A stretch of DNA of 64,000 nucleotides from Actinomycetota bacterium (GTDB lineage: Bacteria; Actinomycetota; Actinomycetes; S36-B12; GCA-2699445): NCBI GenBank assembly GCA_020438795.1, contig JAGQTY010000001.1, forward strand, positions 62,001-126,000. The letters run 5' to 3'. The position numbers and the translations under genes were made by a program. The notes under the pieces were generated by a model. The model was not told where the DNA came from and ran no database searches. It saw nothing but the letters and a program-made list of their open reading frames with translations. This document shows, piece by piece, positions 8,463 to 17,245 of this stretch. The number at the start of each line of letters is the position of its first letter. The stretch's first letter is position 1.

Positions 8463-10598
8463 ATGGCTGACAGCATCGCCTCAGAGATTCCGGCGGGGGC
8501 CGCCGACGAAGCGATCGATGACTCGATCCAGTTCGCCGACGAGGTCGTCACCCACGCCAAGCTGCAGTTCGTGGAGCTTCCGCTCGATGCGGGCAGAGCC
8601 GCACTCATCACCCTGGACAACGGCTTCGACCACACCAAGCCGAACACCTTCGGCCCGGCGGGACTCATGTCGCTGGACGAGGCACTCGATGCGGCCGAAG
8701 CGGAACAGGGCCTGGTGGCGCTCGGCATCACCGGCAAGCCCTTCATCTTCGCGGTGGGAGCCGACCTCAGCGGAGTACCCAACATCGACAGTCGCGACAC
8801 CGCCCTGCTCATCGGACAGCTGGGTCACCGCGTCTTCTCCCGACTCAACGACTTCAAGGTGCCCACGTTCGCCTTTGTGAACGGCGCCGCGATGGGCGGG
8901 GGCCTCGAGGTCGCGCTGCACTGCGACTACCGCACCATCTCATCCGGTGCCGCCGCGATCTCGCTGCCGGAATGCTTCCTGGGTCTGGTTCCCGGCTGGG
9001 GTGGGGCCTATTTGCTGCCCAACCTGATCGGTCCGGAACTGGCGATCAAGGTCATCGTGGACAACCCGCTGCAGCAGAACAAGATGCTGAAGCCGTCGCA
9101 GGTCTTCGACATGGGCATCGCCGATGCCATCTTCGAACCAGCCGACTTCCTGGAACAGTCGCTCACCTGGGCTGCGCAGGTGGTCAAGGGTGACATCGTC
9201 GTGGAGCGCCCCGAGATCGACCGGGAGCACTGGGATGCGACGGTCGCCGCCGCACAGGCTGCCCTTGAGGCACGGCTGCACGGTGCAGCTCCGGCGCCGG
9301 CTCGTGCGCTGGAGCTCATCGCTGCCGCCAAGGACGCGACCCCGGAGCAGGGCTATGCGGCCGAGGATGAAGCCCTCGCCGACCTGATCATGAGCCAGGA
9401 ACTGCGCGCCGGCCTATATGCATTCGACCTCGTGCAGAAGCGGGCCAAGCGCCCCGCAGGGGTACCGGACAAGTCGCTGGCCCGACCCGTCAACAAGGTC
9501 GGCATCGTCGGTGCCGGACTGATGGCCAGCCAGCTCGCACTGCTGTTCGCGAGAAGGCTCGAGGTCCCCGTCGTGATGACCGACCTCGACCAGGAGCGGG
9601 TCGACAAGGGCGTGTCGTACGTATACGGCGAGATCGACAAGCTCACGCTCAAGGGCCGGCTGAATCAGGACAAGGCCAACCGGCTGAAGGCACTGGTGAA
9701 GGGCTCGGTGACCAAGGACGCATTCGCGGACGCCGACTTCGTCATCGAGGCTGTCTTCGAGGACATGAAGGTGAAGCAGCAGGTCTTCGCGGAGTGCGAG
9801 GCCGTGGTCAGCGACACCTGTGTCCTGGCGACCAACACGTCCTCCCTGTCCGTCACCGAGATGGCGGCCGATCTGGCGCACCCGGAGCGGGTGGTGGGCT
9901 TCCACTTCTTCAACCCGGTCGCGTTGATGCCGCTGCTCGAGATCGCCCGCGCGGAGGAGACGGATGACGCCACCACGGCAACGGCATTCGCTGTAGGGAA
10001 GAAGCTCAAGAAGTCCTGCGTCCTGACCAAGGACGCCCCCGCGTTCGTGGTGAACCGGCTCCTGACCCGCTTCATGGGCGAGGTGCAGCGCGCCGTGGAT
10101 GAGGGTACCGACCTGAAGACGGCCGACTCGGCGCTCGATCCGCTGGGACTGCCCATGTCACCCTTCACTCTGATGATGATGGTCGGGCCCGCCGTGGCAT
10201 TCCATGTCTCGGAGAGCATGCATTCGGCCTTCCCGGACCGGTTCTACCTCTCGGAGAACATGGGACGAGCAGTCGCCGCCGGCAAGACGGACTTCCTGAC
10301 CGTCGACTCCGACGGCAATCAGGTCGCCAATCCCGAGGTCTTCGAGGTCTTCGAGTTCTCCGACAATCCCCGCACTGCCGAAGAGGTCCGGCAACTGGCC
10401 CTCGAGGCGCTGGCCGAAGAGGTCAGGCTCATGCTGGATGAGGGCGTGGTGCAGGACGTCAGAGACATCGACCTGTGCATGCTCCTCGGCGCCGGCTGGC
10501 CCTTCCATCTTGGCGGAATGACACCCTACCTGGACCGGACCGGAATCTCGGAGAAGGTCAACGGGGCGAAGTTCCTGCCCGCCGGAGTGGCTTCCTGA
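8463..10598 (+). CDS. fadB: Fatty-acid oxidation multifunctional protein (enoyl-CoA hydratase / 3-hydroxyacyl-CoA dehydrogenase)
   Basis: A 711-residue protein; ATG 8463 is preceded by GGAAGG. The N-terminal crotonase domain has GAAMGGGLEVALHCDYR and SLPECFLGLVPGWGGAYL, with the two catalytic Glu regions. From about residue 340 comes the 3-hydroxyacyl-CoA dehydrogenase part: NAD motif VGIVGAGLMASQLALLF, then GFHFFNPVALMPLLEI with the catalytic His, then the C-terminal dimerisation domains. It hydrates enoyl-CoA and oxidises the 3-hydroxy product, feeding the FadA thiolase encoded just upstream. Confidence 0.94.
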   Translation: MADSIASEIPAGAADEAIDDSIQFADEVVTHAKLQFVELPLDAGRAALITLDNGFDHTKPNTFGPAGLMSLDEALDAAEAEQGLVALGITGKPFIFAVGADLSGVPNIDSRDTALLIGQLGHRVFSRLNDFKVPTFAFVNGAAMGGGLEVALHCDYRTISSGAAAISLPECFLGLVPGWGGAYLLPNLIGPELAIKVIVDNPLQQNKMLKPSQVFDMGIADAIFEPADFLEQSLTWAAQVVKGDIVVERPEIDREHWDATVAAAQAALEARLHGAAPAPARALELIAAAKDATPEQGYAAEDEALADLIMSQELRAGLYAFDLVQKRAKRPAGVPDKSLARPVNKVGIVGAGLMASQLALLFARRLEVPVVMTDLDQERVDKGVSYVYGEIDKLTLKGRLNQDKANRLKALVKGSVTKDAFADADFVIEAVFEDMKVKQQVFAECEAVVSDTCVLATNTSSLSVTEMAADLAHPERVVGFHFFNPVALMPLLEIARAEETDDATTATAFAVGKKLKKSCVLTKDAPAFVVNRLLTRFMGEVQRAVDEGTDLKTADSALDPLGLPMSPFTLMMMVGPAVAFHVSESMHSAFPDRFYLSENMGRAVAAGKTDFLTVDSDGNQVANPEVFEVFEFSDNPRTAEEVRQLALEALAEEVRLMLDEGVVQDVRDIDLCMLLGAGWPFHLGGMTPYLDRTGISEKVNGAKFLPAGVAS

Positions 10599-10644
10599 CC
10601 GCTGACCACTCGCTGCTCTCGGTCTGGCTCGAGCCGCGCGGTGT

Positions 10645-13203
10645 TCATAACCCGCTGGTCTCGGTTTCGGCCCGGGCTCGGCTGTGCTGCTGGGGAATGG
10701 AGCCGTGCACTTCCGGTCGGCCGAGCAGGTACCCCTGGGCCCGGTCACAGCCGCGCAGCGCCAGGATGTCGAGCTGTTCGGGCGTCTCGACGCCTTCGGC
10801 AACCGTCGTCAGACCGAGATCGTGGGCCAGGGAGATGATGGTGGCGACAATGGCTGCTGCGCTCTCGTCGGTCTCCATCCCTGAGACGAAGGCGCGATCG
10901 ATCTTGAGGATGTCCGCGTTCAGGTGACGCAACTGGGACAGGCTGGAATAGCCGGTACCGAAGTCATCGATGGCGACCCGCACGCCGGCCTCGCGAAGCG
11001 CGGCAACGTTGCCGACCACTGTGTCATCGAGGGAGAGCAGATCAGTCTCCGTGATCTCGATCGTCAGCCGTGAAGCCGCCATCCCTTCCTCAGCGAGCAG
11101 CTCGAGGACCTGCTCGGCGAACCGTGGTTTGCGAATATCGTCCGCCTCGGCGTTGACCGAGACGAACAGCTGACCCGGCGCCTGCTGTGCTCCGGGCAAC
11201 TGGTCAGCAGCGTTGGCCCGGATTGCCTTGCGCATGACGGCCCGATCGATCAGTGGCAGGATCTCCATGGTCGCGGCCGACTCCAGGAACTCCCCCGGGT
11301 TCAGGATCCTGCCCTCACGCCCCGGAAGTCTGACCAGTGCCTCGTGTCCGACAAGCTTGCGGTCCTGCACGGTGACGATCGGCTGATAGGCGACCAGGAA
11401 GCCATCCTCGGCAACTGCCCGGTTCAGCTGTCGTCTGATCCACAGGATCTGATCGGCTGAACTGCCGATGGAATCGGTGTAGAACTCTACGTTCGCCTTC
11501 CCCTGCTTCTTGGCGCGGTAGAGGGCGAGGTCCGCGCGTCGCAGCACCTCCGCCGACGACAGGGAACCGTCCTCGACCCGGACAACGCCGATGGAAACGG
11601 CTGGCGAGACCGGTGATCCCAGCGCGACAGGCGCGCTCACGGCACCCTGGATCTGACCGGCCAGCACGGCCGCCCGCTCCCGGGTCGGACCGTCGGGGAG
11701 CAACAGACCGAACTCGTGTTCGCCGACGCGCGCCAGGGTCATCCCCGGCTGCAGGACGCCCTCCACCCGCCGCGCCAGTGAAGCCACCAACCGGTCCCCC
11801 ACGGCATGGCCCATGGATTCGTTGATGCTGCGGTAGTCGTCGATCTCGAAGACCATCACCGCCACGGGACGCTTGCGGGCGCGCATCCGGTGCAGTGCGG
11901 CATCCAGGCGATCCACGAAGGACTTGCGGTTGAGCAGACCTGTCGCCTCGTCATAGAAGGTCGCCCGGGTCACCACGCGTTCCGCTTCGCGCCGGGCGGT
12001 CACGTCCTCCACGTTCACGATGAAGTCACGGTGTGCGACTCCCCCGAGTCCTGGATCCAGCGGGGCAACGGTGGCAACCACCACCCGGGTGGATCCGTCA
12101 GCCACGAGCAGGTCGACTTCGGTCTGCGGGCTCCAGCCAAGGCCGAGAACCGGTTGCCTGTCACACAACCCCTCGATACGGTCGCGATGATCCTCCCCGA
12201 ACAGTGACAGCAGCGACCGTCCTCGCAACTGCGCCGGCTTGGACCCGTAGACGAAACCCAACGCCTGGTTGGCCTCCGCGATGACCAGCTGACCATCATC
12301 ATCACGGTGCACCCGCATGGTCGGGAGCGGCGAACGAACGAACATGGTGTGGGCCAGGACGCCAGCTTCCCGGTACTGTTCGATGAGGAGCTGAATCGTC
12401 AGCACCACCACGCTCGCCAGAGCGACGATGGCCTGCCACTGAGCCAGCATCGGTAGCGACACCCCCGTGCCACTGCCGAGGCTCGCCATGGCGACCATCA
12501 GCACCAGTACCAGGTTGGTCACGGCCAGAGGAAGGATGCCGTAGCGCCAGCCCACCACGATGAGGATCAGCAGCGCCAACCAGGCGAACCACACCAGTTC
12601 CCACGACAGCCCGATCCAGGCAGCTGCCCCCGCACCGGCCACGACGAGCAGGCAGAGCACCACGAGGAACTCCTGAACCCGGTGCTGCTGGTCCATGCGA
12701 TCAGTGACCAGGGCCACCGGAATCACCACCACGTACCCGAGCACTGCAGCCGACCAGAACGTCCAGTATTGCGGGAGACCTGCTGGGGACTGGGGGTCAG
12801 CCAGCCACATCGCGACCGGGAGCACCAGGGCGGCCGCCATCGACAGGAGCAGCAGCAGCACTGGATGCAGCGGCTCTGTGAAGCTCCGGATCCGGGCGAT
12901 GCGCAATAGCCCCACCAGTGCCAGGCCGCTGAGCAGGGCCGCCAGACTCATGACGCTGAGCTCCACAACCGGGACGAGTGCGAACTGAGTGGCCAGGCTG
13001 AGCGCGGTGCCGACGAGGGCCACCACGACAACCTTGTATCCGCTCAGACGGACCCAGACAGCGGCGATCGCCGGCAGCAGCAGGAGGGCCGGCGCTCCGA
13101 GGATTCCCTCCAGGCCCCAGTCGAGCAACGAACTCAGCCACCACGCAACGGCTCCCACTGCGATGAGTGACCAGTCACGCCCGGAGATTGACATCGGATT
13201 CAC
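10645..13203 (-). CDS. Membrane cyclic-di-GMP phosphodiesterase: MASE-like sensor, PAS, degenerate GGDEF, intact EAL
   Basis: An 852-residue protein. Residues 10-275 hold about eight membrane segments resembling a MASE1 sensor; 285-405 look like PAS; 412-580 are a GGDEF domain whose active motif is GEHEF (494-498); 590-835 are an EAL domain. The EAL site looks complete: HEALVR (621-623), Asn684, EITET (Glu717), DDFGTGYSSL (Asp746/747), KIDR (Lys767) and AEGVET (Glu803). Expected to hydrolyse c-di-GMP, with GGDEF perhaps kept as a GTP sensor. GTG 13203 overlaps the upstream gene stop by four bases (GTGA). It converges with fadB across 46 bases. Confidence 0.9.
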   Translation of the reverse strand: MNPMSISGRDWSLIAVGAVAWWLSSLLDWGLEGILGAPALLLLPAIAAVWVRLSGYKVVVVALVGTALSLATQFALVPVVELSVMSLAALLSGLALVGLLRIARIRSFTEPLHPVLLLLLSMAAALVLPVAMWLADPQSPAGLPQYWTFWSAAVLGYVVVIPVALVTDRMDQQHRVQEFLVVLCLLVVAGAGAAAWIGLSWELVWFAWLALLILIVVGWRYGILPLAVTNLVLVLMVAMASLGSGTGVSLPMLAQWQAIVALASVVVLTIQLLIEQYREAGVLAHTMFVRSPLPTMRVHRDDDGQLVIAEANQALGFVYGSKPAQLRGRSLLSLFGEDHRDRIEGLCDRQPVLGLGWSPQTEVDLLVADGSTRVVVATVAPLDPGLGGVAHRDFIVNVEDVTARREAERVVTRATFYDEATGLLNRKSFVDRLDAALHRMRARKRPVAVMVFEIDDYRSINESMGHAVGDRLVASLARRVEGVLQPGMTLARVGEHEFGLLLPDGPTRERAAVLAGQIQGAVSAPVALGSPVSPAVSIGVVRVEDGSLSSAEVLRRADLALYRAKKQGKANVEFYTDSIGSSADQILWIRRQLNRAVAEDGFLVAYQPIVTVQDRKLVGHEALVRLPGREGRILNPGEFLESAATMEILPLIDRAVMRKAIRANAADQLPGAQQAPGQLFVSVNAEADDIRKPRFAEQVLELLAEEGMAASRLTIEITETDLLSLDDTVVGNVAALREAGVRVAIDDFGTGYSSLSQLRHLNADILKIDRAFVSGMETDESAAAIVATIISLAHDLGLTTVAEGVETPEQLDILALRGCDRAQGYLLGRPEVHGSIPQQHSRARAETETSGL

Positions 13204-14882
13204 ACCTCCCCCACCGGCGACCAGGGCCCGAACATATTGCCCTGCGCGTAGTCGCAGTCGTTCTTGACCAGAAAATCTACCTGGAACGGGGTGTCGACGC
13301 CTGTGGCGATCACCTCTCGGCCTACCTCATGGCTCACGGAGATAACGGCACTCACGATGCTGTCGTCGATCTGGTGACCTCCGAGGTCGGCAACCATGGC
13401 TTCGCTCAGATGCACGAAGTCGACATCGAGCTCCCTGAAGGCCTGCAGCGAGGCGGCAGACGCGCCGAATCCCCGCAAGGAGACGCGTACGCCGGCCCCC
13501 CGGAGCTTCCGCAGTGTCCGGGCGGGCCCTTCGTCGAACCTCGCACCGTTGCCTGTGTCAACCTCGATGACCAACCGTTCGGGGTCCACCCCCGCCTCAG
13601 CCAGTTGGGCCAGGGTGTCCTTGGCGAAGAAGGGTGATCGCAGCGCCCGGTCCGTGACCGGGACCGCCAGGAAGCGATCGGACTGCAGGTCGGCGAGGAA
13701 ACCGAGGGCCTGCTGCCACATACGCTCGTGGATCCGGTCCAGCAACCGGCCGCTCAGCTCGTCCGGACCCAACTGGTCCAGTTGCATGAACGATGGGCCA
13801 GCCGCAGCGGCCCACCCCACCCGGGTCATGTCCAGAAGGCCGAGGACGGGTTGCACCTCCATGGGTTCAGCCGTACCCTCGAGGCTGTTGAGCACCTGCT
13901 CCTTGAGCCGGACACGCTGCCTCGAGGCGCTCTCCAGACCCTTCTCGAAGAACTCGACGCAGTTGCGTCCTCCCTGCTTGGCCGCATACATGGCCAGGTC
14001 GGCCCGCCGCAGCAGGTCCTCCGGGTTGGTGCGAGGGTCTGACGTCTGGGCAACACCGATCGAGGCAGAGACCCGCAGCGGTCTGCCGTCGATCACGATG
14101 GGAGCCTGCAACCCGGCCCGGATCCGTTCAGCCACCACCGCCGATTCCGAGTGGGACTCAAGGGTGTCACAGACGACCGCGAACTCATCGCCACCGAGCC
14201 GGGACACGAGGTCCTGCGCCCGGATGGCCACAGAGACACGGCTGGCGACCTCGGCCAGCAGTTGATCACCGACGCTGTGACCGTACGTGTCATTGATGTC
14301 CTTGAATCCGTCGAGGTCCATGAAGATCGCCGCGACCGCTCCAGGCCTGCGCTGCAGGGTCGCCAGGGAGTGCTCGAGATGGTTCATCAGCAGCGCGCGG
14401 TTCGGCAGCCCCGTCAGGGCATCATGGGTGGCCTGCCGCTCCAGTTCGGCTTGAGCGCGGCGGGTTCCGCTGACGTCTGAGAAGGAGACAACAGCGATGC
14501 GCCGGCCCGCCACGCTGATCACCTCGACATCCATGCGCACCCACAAGAGCCCCCAGCTCGGGCGGACCAGGCGCACGTCCATGTCACGCATGGGGTCCCG
14601 CAGGGCGCCCAGCGGCTCGTCGAGCAGGGCCCGGTCCTCAGCCAGCACCAGGTCGGTGAGCCGCTGACCGGTGAGGTCGTCCAACCCGACGAGCCGGATG
14701 AACCTCCGGCTGGCCACCAGCACGATACCGAGGCGTCCGCCATCGGGGTCCTCGGTGGCGCCGTCGATCGAGACCACGGCGAGCGGGACGGGTGAATACT
14801 CGAAGCCGGCGTCCCTGAGTTCTGGGACGGTCACTGAATCATCCTTCCTGGGTGCGACCCACACAGGGTCCTGCCGTGGCAT
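13200..14882 (-). CDS. Diguanylate cyclase with PAS, intact GGDEF and degenerate EAL
   Basis: A 560-residue soluble protein. A PAS-like region (about 20-140) precedes a GGDEF domain with intact LGGDEF (about 229-234) and an RxxD inhibitory site (RAQD) exactly five residues before it. The following EAL-like domain is dead: EAL is VGW, DDFGTGYSSL is LRGFGASAASL, KIDR is HLSEA and AEGVET is ATGVDT. So it should make, not degrade, c-di-GMP. Start: ATG 14882 has AGGAG eight bases upstream; GTG 14834 with AGGAAGG is an equally good choice, and GTG 14888 is possible. Overlaps the next gene by four bases. Confidence 0.88.
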   Translation of the reverse strand: MPRQDPVWVAPRKDDSVTVPELRDAGFEYSPVPLAVVSIDGATEDPDGGRLGIVLVASRRFIRLVGLDDLTGQRLTDLVLAEDRALLDEPLGALRDPMRDMDVRLVRPSWGLLWVRMDVEVISVAGRRIAVVSFSDVSGTRRAQAELERQATHDALTGLPNRALLMNHLEHSLATLQRRPGAVAAIFMDLDGFKDINDTYGHSVGDQLLAEVASRVSVAIRAQDLVSRLGGDEFAVVCDTLESHSESAVVAERIRAGLQAPIVIDGRPLRVSASIGVAQTSDPRTNPEDLLRRADLAMYAAKQGGRNCVEFFEKGLESASRQRVRLKEQVLNSLEGTAEPMEVQPVLGLLDMTRVGWAAAAGPSFMQLDQLGPDELSGRLLDRIHERMWQQALGFLADLQSDRFLAVPVTDRALRSPFFAKDTLAQLAEAGVDPERLVIEVDTGNGARFDEGPARTLRKLRGAGVRVSLRGFGASAASLQAFRELDVDFVHLSEAMVADLGGHQIDDSIVSAVISVSHEVGREVIATGVDTPFQVDFLVKNDCDYAQGNMFGPWSPVGEV

Positions 14883-14969
14883 CGGCACGACTCCTGCGCG
14901 TCTGAACCGGCCGGACCCGAATGGCCGTAGCGGGGACCACCAACACTGCGACCGAACGTGACCGTGGCC

Positions 14970-16826
14970 TCAGAGGTCGAGCAGCCACTTCTGGATCGAC
15001 TCCGCGACTCCGGCGGCGTCCAGTTGCAGGGATGTCAGGATGCGCTCGCGGCTGGCCTGGGCCAGGAAGGCCGCAGGCACGCCCAGGCAGAGCACGGGCT
15101 TGGGGGAGATCGCCTCGGCCAGGGCAGCGCCGACACCACCGATCACAAGGCCGTCCTCCACACACACCACGGCCTTGGCGCCCGCGGTGGCCTCCACCAG
15201 TGAGGTGCTCACGGGGATGGGCCAGCGAGGGTCCACCACTCGGATGGAGATGCCCGACTCGGCCAGTATCGCCGCGGCCCCCAGGGCGGCTTGTGCCATG
15301 GCACCCACCGCGACCAGCACCACTTCATCGCCGTGGTCGGCGAGCACATCCACCTCCCCGAGTCGCGTGACTGCGGGGATACCGGCCGGGACGGAGCCCT
15401 TCGGGAACCTCACCACGGTCGGCCCTGAGTCGCTCAGGGCTTCGTGCAATTCCTCCCGGAGGCTGACCGCATCACGCGGTGCCGCGACCCGGATCCCAGG
15501 AACCCCCGCGAGCATGGACAGATCCCACATGCCGTTGTGACTGGCACCATCGTCGCCGGTGATTCCGGCCCGGTCCAGTACGACAGTCACGGGCAGCCGG
15601 TGGGCCGCCACGTCGAACAGGATCTGATCGTAGGCCCGGTTCAGGAAAGTGGAATAGACGGCGACGACAGGATGCAGGCCCCCCATCGCCGACCCAGCCG
15701 CACTCGTCAGTGCGTGTTGTTCGGCGATCCCCACATCGAAGAAGCGCTCGGGGTATCGGTCGGCGAACGGTTGCAGGCCTGTGGGTCCGGTCATGGCAGC
15801 TGAGATGGCGACGATTCGTGGCTCATCGCGTGCGGCAGCGAGCAGTTCCTCACTGAACACGGCCGTCCAGGTGGTGGTGACTGTCGTGCGTGATCGTCCG
15901 GTCTCCGGGTCGATGACGCCGACTCCGTGGAATTTGTCAGCCTCGTCCTGTTCGGCCGGCGGGTACCCGTAGCCCTTCTTCGTGATCGCGTGCACGATCA
16001 CCGGCCCGGGGAAGGATTTCGCGGAACGCAGGACCTGCTCCAGCGCATCGATGTCATGACCGTCCACCGGACCTAGGTACTTCAGGCCGAGGTCCTCGAA
16101 CAACCCCTGCGGGGCCACGACATCTTTCAAGCCCTTCTTGACTCCGTGCAGTGTCTCGTAGACGGGGCGCCCCACGACCGGTGTCCTGCCCAGGGTGCGC
16201 TTTCCCCATTCGATGAAGCCCTCGTACTCACTGGAGGTGCGCAGACTTGCCAGGTGTGTGGCGACGCCGCCGATGGTGGGACTGTAGGAGCGGGCGTTGT
16301 CATTCACGACGATGACCATGGGACGCCCGCCCCCGGCGATGTTGTTGAGGGCCTCCCATGCCATCCCCCCGGTCAGTGAACCGTCACCGACCACGGCAAC
16401 CACCGTGCGATCGGCCTCGTCGGGCTGCAACTGCCAGGCCTTGGTGAGCCCATCGGCATAGGAGAGCGCGGTTGAGGCGTGGGAATTCTCGACCCAGTCG
16501 TGTGGGCTCTCCGCACGGGAGGGATACCCGGACAGGCCGCCCTCCTTGCGCAACCGGGCGAAGTCGCCGCGCCGCCCGGTCAGGATCTTGTGGATGTAGG
16601 CCTGATGCCCCGTGTCCCAGATCAGCGCATCGCGGGGGGAATCGAAGACCCGGTGCAGGGCGATCGTCAGTTCCACGACCCCGAGGTTGGGACCCAGATG
16701 GCCCCCGGTGGCCGCAACGCTGTGAACGACGAATTCCCTGATCTCATCCGCGAGCTGCTGCAACTGCACCTGATCGAGTCCACGGAGATCGTCGGGACTG
16801 TTGATCCCCTCCAGCAGACTGCTCAT
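14970..16826 (-). CDS. dxs: 1-deoxy-D-xylulose-5-phosphate synthase
   Basis: A 618-residue thiamine-diphosphate enzyme of normal length. Visible: [34 protein letters not shown], the ThDP motif [19 protein letters not shown] with downstream [14 protein letters not shown], and the transketolase C-half [11 protein letters not shown]. It condenses pyruvate and glyceraldehyde-3-phosphate, the first step of the MEP isoprenoid pathway. TAGACT (16833-16838) lies six bases before the ATG, so the mRNA is probably leaderless. Confidence 0.97.
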   Translation of the reverse strand: MSSLLEGINSPDDLRGLDQVQLQQLADEIREFVVHSVAATGGHLGPNLGVVELTIALHRVFDSPRDALIWDTGHQAYIHKILTGRRGDFARLRKEGGLSGYPSRAESPHDWVENSHASTALSYADGLTKAWQLQPDEADRTVVAVVGDGSLTGGMAWEALNNIAGGGRPMVIVVNDNARSYSPTIGGVATHLASLRTSSEYEGFIEWGKRTLGRTPVVGRPVYETLHGVKKGLKDVVAPQGLFEDLGLKYLGPVDGHDIDALEQVLRSAKSFPGPVIVHAITKKGYGYPPAEQDEADKFHGVGVIDPETGRSRTTVTTTWTAVFSEELLAAARDEPRIVAISAAMTGPTGLQPFADRYPERFFDVGIAEQHALTSAAGSAMGGLHPVVAVYSTFLNRAYDQILFDVAAHRLPVTVVLDRAGITGDDGASHNGMWDLSMLAGVPGIRVAAPRDAVSLREELHEALSDSGPTVVRFPKGSVPAGIPAVTRLGEVDVLADHGDEVVLVAVGAMAQAALGAAAILAESGISIRVVDPRWPIPVSTSLVEATAGAKAVVCVEDGLVIGGVGAALAEAISPKPVLCLGVPAAFLAQASRERILTSLQLDAAGVAESIQKWLLDL

Positions 16827-16832
16827 GACCTC

Positions 16833-16838
16833 AGTCTA
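16833..16838 (-). promoter_or_regulatory. -10 element of a leaderless dxs transcript
   Basis: TAGACT on the minus strand, six bases (GAGGTC) before the dxs ATG. The GAGG in that spacer is too close to the start to act as a Shine-Dalgarno. Confidence 0.55.
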
Positions 16839-16856
16839 TTCAACGTGGCACCGCCG

Positions 16857-17228
16857 TCACAGTTTGCGCCGCCAGGTGCGTCCAGCCAGTGCTTCTTCCA
16901 CCATCTTCACTTCCCGCACGGTGGACACCGCTTCGGCACCTGCTCGCTCCAGGCCGGACATCACACCGGGCAGGTGGTCGCTGTCCACCACATCGGACAA
17001 CTCCCTGCGGGCCGACGAGTACGCCGATCGCAGCCCCACCACGGTCGCCTCGGCGTGCAGCCGCGTCACCAGCGCGAGTGCCCTGGGCTCTTGGCGCCAG
17101 ATCGGGTCCCCGCGCAGGTTCATCGGTGCGCGGTCGAGCAGCCAGCCAGCAACCTTGTGCTCGAACTCGGCGCTGGCGGCGGGCGGCAGGTCGCGTGGCC
17201 AGCCAGGAGGAATCACGGAAGTCGGCAT
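16857..17228 (-). CDS. Conserved hypothetical protein downstream of acnA
   Basis: A 123-residue soluble protein from ATG 17228 (GAGG six bases upstream); a TTG at 17249 would overlap the acnA stop as TTGA. It opens with a PPGWPRDLPPAASAEFEHKV stretch, then WLLDRAP, and continues as helices rich in Ala, Arg and Glu. This pattern (Pro-rich start, Trp-Leu-Leu-Asp, helical bundle) matches an uncharacterised family that I recall in other actinobacteria. Function unknown. It is the last gene of the acnA unit. Confidence 0.7.
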   Translation of the reverse strand: MPTSVIPPGWPRDLPPAASAEFEHKVAGWLLDRAPMNLRGDPIWRQEPRALALVTRLHAEATVVGLRSAYSSARRELSDVVDSDHLPGVMSGLERAGAEAVSTVREVKMVEEALAGRTWRRKL

Positions 17229-17245
17229 GGTGGACCTCATTGCGA

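Noticed and set aside
10626..10635. GGCTCGAGCC palindrome between fadB and the EAL gene as a terminator
   Set aside because: Ten bases without a loop or T-run; such short palindromes are expected in high-GC DNA.
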